A DNA stretch of 64,000 nt from a bacterium M00.F.Ca.ET.205.01.1.1 (GTDB lineage: Bacteria; Pseudomonadota; Alphaproteobacteria; Rhizobiales; Rhizobiaceae): contig SRUQ01000001.1 in NCBI GenBank assembly GCA_004791255.1, forward strand, positions 248,001-312,000, in the 5' to 3' direction. Position 1 is the stretch's first letter; each line of letters starts with the position of its first letter. Position numbers and translations under genes: made by a program. The notes beneath the pieces were generated by a model. That model worked only from the letters and a program-made list of their open reading frames with translations, searched no databases and was not told where the DNA came from. Below, in pieces: positions 27,555-36,359 of this stretch.

Positions 27555-28160
27555 ATGACACGTGGTCCCGGACTGCGGAAGGCGCTTGCCGAAAAGTTCG
27601 ACGACGAGCTCAAATTCTTCAAGGGCTGGATCGACAAGCCGAAGACCGTCGGCTCGATCGTGCCGACCAGTTCCATCACCGCCCGCAAGATGGCCTCGAT
27701 CGTCAATCCGAAGTCGGGCCTGCCCGTGCTCGAGGTCGGCCCCGGCACCGGCGTCATCACCCGCGCCATCCTTGCCCAGGGCCTGAAGCCGGAAAATCTC
27801 TACGCGGTCGAATATTCGACCGACTTCGTGCGCCATCTGCGGCGGCTCTATCCCGGCGTCAATGTCATCGAGGGCGACGCCTTCAATCTTAACGCCACGC
27901 TTGGCGACAAGCGTGACATGGTGTTCGATTCGGTCGTCTCCGGCGTGCCGCTGCTCAACTTCCCGGTCGCCCAGCGCATCGCCTATATAGAGAGCCTGCT
28001 CGACCGCATCCCCGCCGGCCGTCCGATCGTGCAGCTGACCTATGGCCCGCTGTCGCCGATCCCGCCCGGCCGCGGCAACTACACGGTCAAGCATTTCGAC
28101 TTCATCATCCGCAACATCCCGCCGACGCAGCTGTGGATCTACCGGCGCGGAGCGCACTGA
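27555..28160 (+). CDS. pmtA: Phospholipid N-methyltransferase, rhizobial PmtA type
   Basis: SAM-dependent enzyme that methylates phosphatidylethanolamine towards phosphatidylcholine at the inner membrane, 201 residues. Visible: the SAM-binding motif LPVLEVGPGTGVITRAIL, NLYAVEYSTDF, VIEGDAF, VVSGVPLLNFP and the end FDFIIRNIPPTQLWIYRR, all as in rhizobial PmtA. KFDDELKFFKGWIDKPK forms the amphipathic start. GAGGAG lies before the ATG at 27555. No partner gene; dnaJ is upstream on the same strand but 120 bp away. Confidence 0.92.
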   Translation: MTRGPGLRKALAEKFDDELKFFKGWIDKPKTVGSIVPTSSITARKMASIVNPKSGLPVLEVGPGTGVITRAILAQGLKPENLYAVEYSTDFVRHLRRLYPGVNVIEGDAFNLNATLGDKRDMVFDSVVSGVPLLNFPVAQRIAYIESLLDRIPAGRPIVQLTYGPLSPIPPGRGNYTVKHFDFIIRNIPPTQLWIYRRGAH

Positions 28161-28161
28161 G

Positions 28162-28241
28162 GAAGGGAATAGGGGCAGTAGGGAATAGTCAGAGATCGAG
28201 CCACTCCCTCCCCTACTCCCCTACTGCCTTATTCCCCTTCC
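28162..28241. repeat. Intergenic inverted repeat rich in GGGAATAGG
   Basis: Left arm GAAGGGAATAGGGGCAGTAG... at 28162-28188 and right arm ...CTACTGCCTTATTCCCCTTC at 28213-28241 are nearly reverse complements, with a short spacer. It fills most of the 135-bp gap between pmtA and the next gene. It is of a different family from the other repeats in the window. Confidence 0.75.
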
Positions 28242-28295
28242 AACCGTTGATTTGACCGACCCTTGCCTGTACCTGTCCCGGAACAAGGTTGGCCA

Positions 28296-28892
28296 ATGAT
28301 CGTCATCCCGAGAATCCTCGTCTTCGCCGGTTCGGTCCGGACCGGCGCCTTCAGCGGCAGGACCGCCGACGTGGCGCAGATGGAACTGGCCATGCAAGGC
28401 GCCGAGGTGACCCGCATCTCGCTTGCCGACTATCCCCTGCCGATCATGGACGAGGACCTGGAGAAGGAAAAAGGCGTTCCCGAAAACGCCCAGAGGCTCG
28501 GCCGGCTGATCGGCAGCCATGATGGGCTGCTGATCGCCACGCCCGAATATAACGGTTCCATTCCGCCGCTGCTCAAGAACACGATCGACTGGGTGAGCCG
28601 GGTGCGCAAGGACGGCGGCCGGCCGGTCAGGCCGCTTGCCGGCAAGGTTGCCGGCCTGTGTTCGTCTTCCAGCGGAAAGTTCGCCGGGATACGCTGCATC
28701 AATCACCTGCGCGCCGTGCTGGTTCGCTGCCAGACGGAGGTGGTGACGCCGGAATGTTCGGTGCAGGAAGGCGGCAACGCCTTTGACGAAGGCGGGCATT
28801 TCAGGGATGAACGACTACGCCAATCGATGGAGCATCTATGCCGCACGCTGATCGAAACCTCACGCTTGCTGTCGACCAGGATCGAACCGTGA
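28296..28892 (+). CDS. NADPH-dependent FMN reductase-like flavoprotein
   Basis: 198 residues, flavodoxin-like fold: [16 protein letters not shown] is the FMN-phosphate loop, [22 protein letters not shown] follows, and the [22 protein letters not shown] block is the family signature. It probably reduces FMN, quinones or azo/chromate compounds with NAD(P)H. Its stop TGA overlaps the ATG of pyrF by one base (TGATG), so the two are translationally coupled. Confidence 0.88.
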   Translation: MIVIPRILVFAGSVRTGAFSGRTADVAQMELAMQGAEVTRISLADYPLPIMDEDLEKEKGVPENAQRLGRLIGSHDGLLIATPEYNGSIPPLLKNTIDWVSRVRKDGGRPVRPLAGKVAGLCSSSSGKFAGIRCINHLRAVLVRCQTEVVTPECSVQEGGNAFDEGGHFRDERLRQSMEHLCRTLIETSRLLSTRIEP

Positions 28893-29587
28893 TGGCCGAC
28901 ACCATGCGGGACAGGCTGATCGTCGGCCTCGACGTGCCGACGGTCAAGGACGCGGAGAAGGCGGTGCGCGAGCTCGAGGGCGTCGTCTCCTTCTACAAGA
29001 TCGGCTATCAGCTGGCGTTTGCCGGCGGGCTCGATTTCGCCCGGGAACTAGCCAGCGGCGGCACCAAGATCTTCCTCGACATGAAGCTGCTCGACATCGA
29101 CAACACGGTGGCCAAGGGCGTCGAGAACATCGTCAAGATGGGCATGACCATGCTGACGCTGCACGCCTATCCCAAGACGATGCGGGCGGCCGTCGAGGCG
29201 GCCAGGGGCAGCAGCCTTTGCCTGCTTGCCGTCACCGTGCTGACCTCGATGGACGAGCAGGACGTGATCGACGCCGGCTATGAATACGACCCGCATACGC
29301 TGGTGCTGCGGCGCGCCGAACAGGCGCTGCATGCCGGCATGGGCGGCATCGTCTGCTCGGCAGCGGAGGCGGAAGCGGTGCGCCGCATCGTTGGCCCCGG
29401 CATGGCGGTGGTGACGCCGGGAATACGGCCCACGGGCGGCGACCCTGGCGACCAGAAGCGCGTGGTGACGCCGGGCCAGGCGATCCGCAACGGTTCCAGC
29501 CATCTCGTCGTCGGCCGGCCGATCATAGCTGCAAGCGACCGACGCGCGGCGGCGGAAGCGATACTGGAAGAGATGCGCTCCGCCTGA
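28892..29587 (+). CDS. pyrF: Orotidine 5'-phosphate decarboxylase
   Basis: Final step of UMP synthesis, 231 residues. The TIM-barrel active-site motif [16 protein letters not shown] (the Asp-x-Lys-...-Asp tetrad region) and the phosphate-binding end [21 protein letters not shown]...SHLVVGRPI are present. The start [16 protein letters not shown] at 28892 fits the family; the longer frame from 28838 overlaps the previous gene. Co-transcribed with the FMN reductase gene and probably with the small gene after it. Confidence 0.96.
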   Translation: MADTMRDRLIVGLDVPTVKDAEKAVRELEGVVSFYKIGYQLAFAGGLDFARELASGGTKIFLDMKLLDIDNTVAKGVENIVKMGMTMLTLHAYPKTMRAAVEAARGSSLCLLAVTVLTSMDEQDVIDAGYEYDPHTLVLRRAEQALHAGMGGIVCSAAEAEAVRRIVGPGMAVVTPGIRPTGGDPGDQKRVVTPGQAIRNGSSHLVVGRPIIAASDRRAAAEAILEEMRSA

Positions 29588-29629
29588 GGACCGCCTCGCC
29601 GTGCACACGGATAAAAGCAGGAGAACGAA

Positions 29630-29917
29630 ATGCCCAAGGGATACTGGATCGCCCGCGTCGATGTGCGCGACGCGGAAGGCTACAAGGACTATGTCGCTGC
29701 CGCCAAACTTGCTTTCGACCGTTTCGAGATAAAGTTCCTGGCCCGCGGCGGCGCGTCTGAAATGGCCGAGGGGCCGGGTCGGGCCCGCAACGTCATCATC
29801 GAGTTTCCGTCGCTCGCCGCGGCGCAGGAGTGCTACCACTCGGCCGAATATCAGCGCGCCGTCGCCATCCGCCAGAAGGTCGCCGACGGCGAGATCGTCC
29901 TGGTCGAAGGCCTCTGA
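29630..29917 (+). CDS. DUF1330-type dimeric alpha-beta barrel protein
   Basis: 95 residues starting MPKGYWIARVDVRDAEGYKDYV, with FLARGG and NVIIEFPSLAAAQECYHSAEYQ, the pattern of the DUF1330 ferredoxin-like fold. These small cytoplasmic proteins have no settled function. The ATG at 29630 follows AGGAGAACGAA. It lies 42 bp after pyrF on the same strand. Confidence 0.88.
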   Translation: MPKGYWIARVDVRDAEGYKDYVAAAKLAFDRFEIKFLARGGASEMAEGPGRARNVIIEFPSLAAAQECYHSAEYQRAVAIRQKVADGEIVLVEGL

Positions 29918-29943
29918 ACCCTGCGCCGAAGCCAGCGGGTGCT

Positions 29944-30690
29944 TCAGACGAAGTCCTGAAGGTTCACGTCGCGCAGCTTGGCCCCGCCAAGCAGGGCTCC
30001 GACCAGTTGGTGCTTGAGAGCAAGACACTGTGCCCGGGCAAGTTTCACGATGCCGGGGACGTCGCTCTTCTCGCAAGCCTGCAGCAATTGCTTCTGCTGT
30101 TCGATGATCAGCGGCATGAAATCGCGCGACTTGAAGCCGAGGTGAAGTGCCCGTTCCGACTGGTCGAGAATCTGGCTCAGGAGTTGAGCCAACCGCAGGT
30201 TCCCTGATAATTCGGCGATCGCCAGGCGAAAGGCTCGGTCGGCGGCCAGGAACGCAACAGGGCTGCGCAGCGTCTCGGGCTTCAGCACTTTTTTGGCCGC
30301 CAGCCTAATCTCCTCCAGTCCGCGCTCGGTGATCCCTGAGGTGGCGACCCTGAACACTTCAGGCTCGATCAGGCTGCGGACATCGAAGATCTCGTTGACA
30401 TCGCGCAAGGTCAGCGTCGTGATGACATAGCCGCGGCGCGGCTCGCTCCTGACCAGTCCCTCCTGCATCAGGCGGGCGAGTGCCGAGCGGATCGTCGCCT
30501 TCTTGATCCCGTAGCGGGCCTCGATCTGCTTCTCGGTCAACGCTTCGCCGGGCGACAGGACACAAGCGACGATATCGCTCTTCAACTGTTCGTAGGCCTG
30601 TTCGCTGCGCAGCACGTCCGCCGTCGAGAGCGCCGTTGTCGCGCTTGCGGGAGCGGGCGATTTCGACGGCGCCGCCTTTGTCGACTTCAT
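29944..30690 (-). CDS. GntR-family regulator with FCD domain
   Basis: 248 residues: winged helix near 25-90 (EQAYEQLKSDIVACVLSPGEALTEKQIEARYGIKKATIRSALARLMQEGLVRSEPRRGYVITTLT) and an FCD effector domain after it. The ATG at 30690 is preceded by AAAGAGAGACAAGC; an upstream ATG at 30732 is less likely. It is divergent from the cupin gene and probably regulates it. The effector is unknown. Confidence 0.88.
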   Translation of the reverse strand: MKSTKAAPSKSPAPASATTALSTADVLRSEQAYEQLKSDIVACVLSPGEALTEKQIEARYGIKKATIRSALARLMQEGLVRSEPRRGYVITTLTLRDVNEIFDVRSLIEPEVFRVATSGITERGLEEIRLAAKKVLKPETLRSPVAFLAADRAFRLAIAELSGNLRLAQLLSQILDQSERALHLGFKSRDFMPLIIEQQKQLLQACEKSDVPGIVKLARAQCLALKHQLVGALLGGAKLRDVNLQDFV

Positions 30691-30790
30691 GCTTGTCTCT
30701 CTTTCGCCCCTGGTTGACGCCGGCATCGGCATTGGCTAGCGTTGGCCAGCTTAGATTGCGTTGCTGAGCATCTCAGACAGGAGTTGTGGA

Positions 30791-31351
30791 ATGCCTCTCT
30801 CCGCCGATTCTCCTCTCTACCGCGCCATCAAGGATATCGTCAACGCGGCGACGGGTCCCGATCCCTTCGGACAAGTCAAGTCCGTGCTCAGCGACTACAC
30901 CAATCGCTTCCACGCGCTCGGCAGGCTCGTTCACGAAGAGGACGACGACGAGCTGCTGCTGCATGCAAGCCCAAACCTGACGATCTACCACATCACGCTT
31001 TCGCCCGGCGTGCAGTATCCCCCGCACAATCATCTGATGGACGCCTTGATCGGCATCTACAGCGGCGGCGAGACCAATTTCATCTATCCGCTCGCCGGCG
31101 ACCGCGTCGATGAGCCGGAGCGCCAGGATTTTTCGGCACCGGCGCTGGTGCACATGTCTTCCAACACCATCCACTCGGTTGCCAATACGGGCAGCGCCCG
31201 CTCCGGCGCCCTGCACGTCTATCTGGGGGATCTGCCAGGCACCAGCCGCCAGCTATGGAGGCTGGCCGACAGCCGACCGGAGCCGTTCGACAATGACCGC
31301 TACATGGCCGGCGCGCGGCCCATCCGGCAATCGACGTCCGAGCCCGAATAG
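30791..31351 (+). CDS. Cupin protein, cysteine-dioxygenase-like
   Basis: 186 residues with a cupin metal site: YPPHNHLMDALIGIYSGGETNFIY (His-x-His then Glu) and a second motif MSSNTIHSVANTG with a third His. The spacing and the IGIYSGGE element resemble cysteine dioxygenase and related thiol dioxygenases. It is probably an iron-dependent oxygenase of a small thiol or organic acid. ATG at 30791 follows ACAGGAGTTGTGG. It is divergent from the GntR/FCD gene; the substrate is not determinable. Confidence 0.75.
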   Translation: MPLSADSPLYRAIKDIVNAATGPDPFGQVKSVLSDYTNRFHALGRLVHEEDDDELLLHASPNLTIYHITLSPGVQYPPHNHLMDALIGIYSGGETNFIYPLAGDRVDEPERQDFSAPALVHMSSNTIHSVANTGSARSGALHVYLGDLPGTSRQLWRLADSRPEPFDNDRYMAGARPIRQSTSEPE

Positions 31352-31387
31352 GCTTATCGATCATTTTCGAGGCGGAACGATCGACGG

Positions 31388-31417
31388 TTGACATGCAGGT
31401 ATTTACCTGCATATTAT
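31388..31417 (+). promoter_or_regulatory. Promoter with operator palindrome before the ArsR gene
   Basis: TTGACA (31388-31393) and TATTAT (31412-31417) with an 18-bp spacer. The spacer is almost entirely the perfect palindrome ATGCAGGTA-TT-TACCTGCAT (31393-31412), so a bound dimer would block RNA polymerase. The ArsR start is 24 bp downstream. Strong case for autorepression. Confidence 0.8.
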
Positions 31418-31440
31418 CGTCTCACAACAGAGTGAGGCCG

Positions 31441-31761
31441 ATGGACGCCGACAAGGTTTTCAAAGCGCTGGGCGACCCGACACGCAGAAGGCTGCTTGAC
31501 CTTCTGTGCGAGAAGAACGGACAGACGCTCGGTCAGCTTTGCGAAAACCTGGACATGGCAAGGCAATCCGCCACCCAGCATATCGACCTGCTGGAGGCGG
31601 CCAATCTGGTGAGCACGGTCAAGCGTGGCCGCGAAAAGCTGCATTTCATCAACCCGGTGCCGCTGCACGAGGTCTACGAGCGCTGGGTGCGAAAATTCGA
31701 ACGGCAGCGGCTCAGCCTGCTGCATGACCTGAAACAAGAACTCGAAGGAGACGACCAATGA
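31441..31761 (+). CDS. ArsR-family (MerR-less, non-metal) transcriptional repressor
   Basis: 106 residues. MDADKVFKALGDPTRRRLLDLLCEKNGQTLGQLCENLDMARQSATQHIDLLEAANLVSTVKRGREKLHFINP is a complete ArsR winged helix. The metal-binding Cys motif ELCVCDL is absent, so it is probably not a metal sensor; this subfamily is typically paired with an SRPBCC protein. The ATG at 31441 lies 24 bp after the -10 box; its stop overlaps the next gene by 4 bp. Confidence 0.92.
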   Translation: MDADKVFKALGDPTRRRLLDLLCEKNGQTLGQLCENLDMARQSATQHIDLLEAANLVSTVKRGREKLHFINPVPLHEVYERWVRKFERQRLSLLHDLKQELEGDDQ

Positions 31762-32222
31762 GCCGAGAGACGACCAGCTTTGTCTATGTGACCTATATTC
31801 GCTCGACGCCGCAGAAGGTGTTCGAGGCGATCATCAAGCCCGATGTCGCAAGGCGTTACTGGGGCCATGAGAACGTCTCCGACTGGAAGGCGGGATCGTC
31901 ATGGGAGCACATCCGCGCCAATGACGAGCGCAGCGTCGAACTCGTGGGAAAGGTCGTCGAGATCTCGCCGCCGACCCGTCTCGTCATCACCTGGGCGAAT
32001 GCTTCGCAGGCCGACGACCCGTCGAAATACAGCCGGGTGACGTTCGGCATCGAGGAGTACGACACGATGGTGCGGCTGACCGTCACCCATGATGAGCTCG
32101 AAGCCGGCAGCGGCATGGCGAAAGGCATTAGCCAGGGATGGCCGGCGGTGCTGTCCAGCCTGAAATCCTTCCTCGAAACCGGCAGCGGCATCGATCTTTT
32201 CGCCAAGCCGAAATCGGCCTGA
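31758..32222 (+). CDS. SRPBCC/AHSA1-domain protein
   Basis: 154 residues with the Aha1/START-like fold: TSFVYVTYIRSTPQKVFEAIIKPDVARRYW at the start and a long C-terminal helix WPAVLSSLKSFLETG. The family binds hydrophobic ligands. The 4-bp overlap with the ArsR gene is the usual arrangement, which suggests that the regulator and this protein act on a common ligand. Function otherwise unknown. Confidence 0.92.
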   Translation: MSRETTSFVYVTYIRSTPQKVFEAIIKPDVARRYWGHENVSDWKAGSSWEHIRANDERSVELVGKVVEISPPTRLVITWANASQADDPSKYSRVTFGIEEYDTMVRLTVTHDELEAGSGMAKGISQGWPAVLSSLKSFLETGSGIDLFAKPKSA

Positions 32223-32240
32223 TCGAAAAGGAGAATGACA

Positions 32241-32657
32241 ATGACCAAGCGCTATAGCGGCGGATGCGCATGCGGCGCCATCCGCTATGAAACCGGCGGC
32301 GAGCCAATCTTCCAGAACCACTGCCAATGCCTCGATTGCCAGAAGCGCAGCGGCACCGGCCACGGATCCTATCTGACCTTCGGCCGGCGCGCCGATATGG
32401 CAGTCACCGGCGCAGCGAGCACCTGGCGGGTGGCGGCCGCCAGCGGCAATGAGAAGGAGCACGCCTTCTGCCCGACCTGCGGCGCACCGGTCTATCTGAC
32501 ATTCGCCGCCATGCCGGAACTGATCGCGGTCCACGCCAGCAGCCTCGACGATCCCGGCGCCTTCGAGCCGCAAGTGGTGACCTACACGGTCGGCGGCCAT
32601 GGCTGGGACATCATGGACCCGTCCTTGCCGGCATTCGAGCGAATGCCTCACGGATAA
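32241..32657 (+). CDS. GFA-family (glutathione-dependent formaldehyde-activating-like) zinc protein
   Basis: 138 residues with the Zn sites CACGAIRYE, HCQCLDCQKRSG and CPTCGAPVYL typical of the GFA fold. ATG at 32241 is better placed than ATG 32235 for the AAAGGAG site. It is the third gene of the ArsR unit, 18 bp after the SRPBCC gene. The true reaction of such proteins is unsettled. Confidence 0.9.
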   Translation: MTKRYSGGCACGAIRYETGGEPIFQNHCQCLDCQKRSGTGHGSYLTFGRRADMAVTGAASTWRVAAASGNEKEHAFCPTCGAPVYLTFAAMPELIAVHASSLDDPGAFEPQVVTYTVGGHGWDIMDPSLPAFERMPHG

Positions 32658-32691
32658 TTCCGCTGGAGGCACGGGCCGTGCCGCCGCCTCG

Positions 32692-33753
32692 CTAGAGACG
32701 ATGGCGCCGGCTGGCGGCGGTTTCGGCCATGGCATCGGCCAGGCTCAGTCCCCATTGCTGACGGCAATAGGCGCGGAAATCGAAGCAAGGCAGGCCGGGG
32801 CAGACCTCGAACTCGATGAGATGGACCGTGTCGTCGGCCTCGACCCTGAGATCGATGGAAAACACGTCGCGCAGGCCGAGCCCCTGGATCAGCCGTTCGG
32901 CGATCCGGCGGATTTTCGCGTCGGCGCCCGGCTGGCCTTGGGCGACGGGAAGCAGCGTCGGCTCGGAGTATTGTCCCGCCGCCTTGGCCGCCTCGCCGGT
33001 TTCGCCATAAAGCGCCAGGCTGTCCGCCATGGTCTGGAAGTCGCCGCCTGAATCGACAAAGGCGATGCCGAGCGCCTCGGACCCCGTTTCCGGCTCCAGC
33101 CCCAGGAAGCTGGCGCGTGCATTGCGGCCGGCGACATAGGGCTGGACGACGACATCGTCGCGGTAAGCGGCGAAGACGCGCCGGCTGAGTTCCAGCGCGT
33201 GGCCGAGGTCGGTCACCCGCGAATCCGGCCAGATGCCGATCTTGGCGCCGAGCCGGTTTGGCTTGACGAACCAGCCGGCGGCGGAGGCGGGCGGCTCGAC
33301 CAGCCATTGTCCATCCCGGGCAAGGCCGGCCTGCGGCACCGGCAGGCCGAGCGCGCCGAGCACGGCGCCGGAGCGGAACTTGTCCTGGCAGAGCGCGAAC
33401 AGGGAATCGTCGGCGCCGATCGTCTTGAACCCGCCCAGCCTTGCCAAGGCAGGCGCCGCGCAACCGCGGAAATAGGCGACGCCATCGGTCAGCGTCCAGA
33501 CCAACGTCGTGCTCGGGTCTTGGCCGGCCAGCACCGTCGCGGCATCGTCAAGCGCGACCGGCGTGAAGGACAGGCCGCGTGTCCGGCAGGCCACGTCAAG
33601 CGCATCGAACTCGTGGGCAATATCCGTCGATTGCGCCAGGTAGGAGGCGATTTCGGCGGCGCGCTCGCGCGCATGGCCGTCGGCGACGAGACGGTCGAAG
33701 CAGGCCTTCTCCGGCTCGTAGACAAGGATCAGTTTCGGCGTGTCGCTCGACAT
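32692..33753 (-). CDS. ATP-grasp ligase-like protein, D-Ala-D-Ala ligase fold
   Basis: 353 residues. The central and C-terminal parts have the ATP-grasp pattern: FVKPNRLGAKIGIWPDSRV (ATP Lys and flexible loop), VVQPYVAGRNARASFLGLEPE, and the metal-binding end FSIDLRVEADDTVHLIEFEVCPGLPCFDF (Glu-x-x-x-x-Gly). The N-terminus MSSDTPKLILVYEPEKACFDRLVADG is a Rossmann-like lid. It would join an amino group or peptide to a carboxylate. The substrate is unknown; neighbours on either side run in other units. Confidence 0.75.
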   Translation of the reverse strand: MSSDTPKLILVYEPEKACFDRLVADGHARERAAEIASYLAQSTDIAHEFDALDVACRTRGLSFTPVALDDAATVLAGQDPSTTLVWTLTDGVAYFRGCAAPALARLGGFKTIGADDSLFALCQDKFRSGAVLGALGLPVPQAGLARDGQWLVEPPASAAGWFVKPNRLGAKIGIWPDSRVTDLGHALELSRRVFAAYRDDVVVQPYVAGRNARASFLGLEPETGSEALGIAFVDSGGDFQTMADSLALYGETGEAAKAAGQYSEPTLLPVAQGQPGADAKIRRIAERLIQGLGLRDVFSIDLRVEADDTVHLIEFEVCPGLPCFDFRAYCRQQWGLSLADAMAETAASRRHRL

Positions 33754-33883
33754 GAGATGGGCATTTCCCGGCGGTTCGATCGCCTACCATCGCATGGTGC
33801 GCTGAAACGGCTTTCGCGAAACCGACCCGGACCGGACGTTTGGGTGACAGCATCGGCAAGAAGCGGCCACCCTCCCGCCCTGT

Positions 33884-34768
33884 TCAGGCGATCAGGACAC
33901 GCGGCTCGAGGCGGCCATTGACTGATATGTCGAGCAGGAAGGTCATGCCGGCCTGCGGGTCGAGCAGCCGCTGTTTTTCATTCTTGCCCGACCAGGCGGA
34001 GGTGACCGCCAGCCGGTCGGCGTTCTTGCCGACGAAGGCCGGACAGGAGGGCTGCGTCACCGGCATGGCGACGGTGCGGACGAGCTTGCCGTCGGGCCCA
34101 TAGGCCTCGATGACACTGCCGCCCCAGACGGCGTTCCACAGGATGCCGTCGCGGTCGAGCACCGAACCGTCGATATAGCCCTTGGCCGAACGATGATCGA
34201 CGAAGATTTTCGGCTCGCCGGAAGGCAGGCCGGTCGCCGGGTCGCAGGCGACGCGCATCAAGAGCCCGGTCGAGGTGTCGGTGTAGTAGGCAAGCGCGCC
34301 ATCTGCTGAAAAGCAGATCGAATTGGAGACGGTGATGTCCGAGAACAGCCGGCGCAACTCACCCTTGAAGAACCAGTAGATCGAGCCGGCGCCCTTTTCC
34401 TCGCCCTTGCCCATGGTGCCGACCCAGAAGGCGCCGCAGGGGTGAACGCGCGAATCGTTGGAACGGGTGACCGGATTGTCGGCCTCGATAGGCGTGTGCA
34501 GCGTCATCTTGCCGGTGGCGACATCGCGGACGAACAACCCGGTTTCGGTGGCGATCAGCTGCCGCTTGTCGTCGATGATGGCGATGGCGCTGGCCTTTTG
34601 GCCGAGATCGTGGACCTTTGTCGCGCCGCCCGTCAGCTGCTTTTCCAGAAGCAGGCCGTTGACGATGTCGAACCAGAACAGCGCGTCGGTGCCGGGATCA
34701 TAGCTTGGCCCCTCGCCGAGCTGGCAGACATGGTCTGAAAAGACCGAAACGATCGCTTCGCTCATCAT
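33884..34768 (-). CDS. SMP-30/gluconolactonase-like lactonase
   Basis: 294 residues, six-bladed propeller family: LGEGPSYDPGTDALFWFDI (metal Glu), NDSRVHPCGAFWVGTMG (metal Asn, Asp), ISNSICFSADGALAYYTDT and YIDGSVLDRDGILWNAVWGGS (Asp). It should hydrolyse a sugar lactone, here galactono-lactone, in the cytoplasm. Its ATG (34766-34768) overlaps the dgoA stop (ATGA). Last gene of the galactose operon. Confidence 0.92.
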   Translation of the reverse strand: MMSEAIVSVFSDHVCQLGEGPSYDPGTDALFWFDIVNGLLLEKQLTGGATKVHDLGQKASAIAIIDDKRQLIATETGLFVRDVATGKMTLHTPIEADNPVTRSNDSRVHPCGAFWVGTMGKGEEKGAGSIYWFFKGELRRLFSDITVSNSICFSADGALAYYTDTSTGLLMRVACDPATGLPSGEPKIFVDHRSAKGYIDGSVLDRDGILWNAVWGGSVIEAYGPDGKLVRTVAMPVTQPSCPAFVGKNADRLAVTSAWSGKNEKQRLLDPQAGMTFLLDISVNGRLEPRVLIA

Positions 34769-35403
34769 GCTTCTCCGAACGCCGCGTCCCAGGCCGCGAC
34801 CGCGGCACGGGCGCGCGCCGCGACATCGTCGACGCTCATGCCCGGCTTGAACAGGCTGGAGCCGAGCCCGAAGACCGTCACCCCGACGGCCTTGTAGCCG
34901 GCAAAGTCCTTCTCCGAGACGCCGCCGACGGCGCCGACCAGGGTCTGCGCCGGCAACACGGCGCGGATCGCGGAAATGCCCGATGCGCCGAGCACGCTCG
35001 CCGGAAAGAACTTCAGCGCCGAGGCGCCGAGCCGGATCGCCTGGAAGGCTTCGGTGGGCGTGAACACGCCGGGCATCGTCACCATGCCGTGATGCGCCGC
35101 ACGCACCATCACCTCGGCATCGATGTTGGGGCTGACCAGCAGCCGGCCCCCGGCCTTGTGCAAGTTATCGACATCGGCCGCCGTCAGCACAGTACCAGCG
35201 CCGACCAGGGCCGTTTTCGGCAAGGCGGCCACGATGCTGGCGATCGACGAAAACGGCTGGGGCGAGTTGAGCGGCACTTCGATCGCCTCGATGCCGGCGT
35301 CGAACAGCGCCTGGCCGATGGCGATGGCCTCAGCGGGCTTAAGGCCGCGCAGGATGGCGACCAGGCCGCGCTTGAGCTTCGGGAAAGGGGCGGTCTGGCT
35401 CAT
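34765..35403 (-). CDS. dgoA: 2-dehydro-3-deoxy-6-phosphogalactonate aldolase
   Basis: Cleaves KDPGal to pyruvate and glyceraldehyde-3-P. 212 residues, a class-I TIM-barrel aldolase: LVAILRGLKPAEA, GIEAIEVPLNSPQPF, VGAGTVLTAADV, VSPNIDAEV and LKFFPASVLG with the Schiff-base Lys in LKFFPA. Overlaps dgoK (start at 35403) and the lactonase gene by 4 bp each. Confidence 0.95.
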   Translation of the reverse strand: MSQTAPFPKLKRGLVAILRGLKPAEAIAIGQALFDAGIEAIEVPLNSPQPFSSIASIVAALPKTALVGAGTVLTAADVDNLHKAGGRLLVSPNIDAEVMVRAAHHGMVTMPGVFTPTEAFQAIRLGASALKFFPASVLGASGISAIRAVLPAQTLVGAVGGVSEKDFAGYKAVGVTVFGLGSSLFKPGMSVDDVAARARAAVAAWDAAFGEA

Positions 35404-36359
35404 CGGGCAACTCCGGTTCTGGCGATCATGCCGTTCTCGCGCGCCGCCTCGACCAGGCCGGCGCGCACCGCTTCATCGGCATCGACGGTGCGAACCGACA
35501 GGCCGGCGAGGGCAAGCGCCTCGCCATAAAGCGTTGCCAGCGCCCCTGACGCAACCAGCACGACAGGCGCGGCGCCGATACCATAGCGGCGTCGCGCCGA
35601 GGCAATCTCGCCGCCGATCAGCAGACCGGACAGGCAGGAAGCGGCATCGTCGGGCCGCAGGTCCTGCAGCAGGCCGGCGGCGCGGATGGAAAACAGCCTG
35701 GAGGTGACATCGCCGCCTTCACTCAGCGCCGTTTGGCACCAGCGGCGGAAGAACGGATTGTCCGCTGTCACCGGCTTGGGATGTTCACCCAGCGAATGGC
35801 GCAGGATCGAATGCGCCGACAGCACCGAGAACAGCTCGCCGGTCGGCCAGGTGCCGAAACCGGTGACGGCGCCGTCCTCGACCGGCACCCATTTCGAGTG
35901 GGTGCCGGGCATGCAGACGATCTCACGCCCCTTTGCCGGCAGGCCGGCGCCGGCAAGCTGCGTTTCCTCGCCGCGCATGACATCGGGTGTATCGGCTAGG
36001 CGCTGGGCGAGGCCCGGCACGATGCGGATGTCGCGCTTCTGGCCGGGAACGCGGGCGGCGCCGGCCAGGATGGCGCCGATCGGCGACGGCACGGTGACAT
36101 AGGGGGCTTCCAGCCAGCCCTGGCGCGAGCCGGCCATGCCGCAGATGATAACGGGCAGCGTCTCCGGCGCGCCCATGGCGCCGAGATGACCCTCGAGCAC
36201 GTTGGAGAAGCCCTTTTCCCGCGCGGTGATCAGGCCGTCATCGCCGCGACGCTCGGCAAGCACCTTGCCGCTGCCGTCGATCAGCCAGGCGCGAAGCCTT
36301 GTCGTGCCCCAATCGAGCGCTGCGACTGCCGGAACTTTGCTGGCAAACCCTGGGCTCAC
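35400..36359 (-). CDS. dgoK: 2-dehydro-3-deoxygalactonokinase
   Basis: ATP-dependent phosphorylation of 2-dehydro-3-deoxygalactonate. 319 residues of the DgoK family: AALDWGTTRLRAWLIDGSGKVLAER, ICGMAGSRQGWLEAPYV, CMPGTHSKWVPVEDGAVTGFGTWPTGELF and a C-terminal LIGGEIASA. GTG at 36359 has GGAGG five to six bases before it and overlaps the SDR stop (GTGA). This fixes the start; the open frame extends much further upstream without function. Confidence 0.95.
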   Translation of the reverse strand: MSPGFASKVPAVAALDWGTTRLRAWLIDGSGKVLAERRGDDGLITAREKGFSNVLEGHLGAMGAPETLPVIICGMAGSRQGWLEAPYVTVPSPIGAILAGAARVPGQKRDIRIVPGLAQRLADTPDVMRGEETQLAGAGLPAKGREIVCMPGTHSKWVPVEDGAVTGFGTWPTGELFSVLSAHSILRHSLGEHPKPVTADNPFFRRWCQTALSEGGDVTSRLFSIRAAGLLQDLRPDDAASCLSGLLIGGEIASARRRYGIGAAPVVLVASGALATLYGEALALAGLSVRTVDADEAVRAGLVEAARENGMIARTGVAR

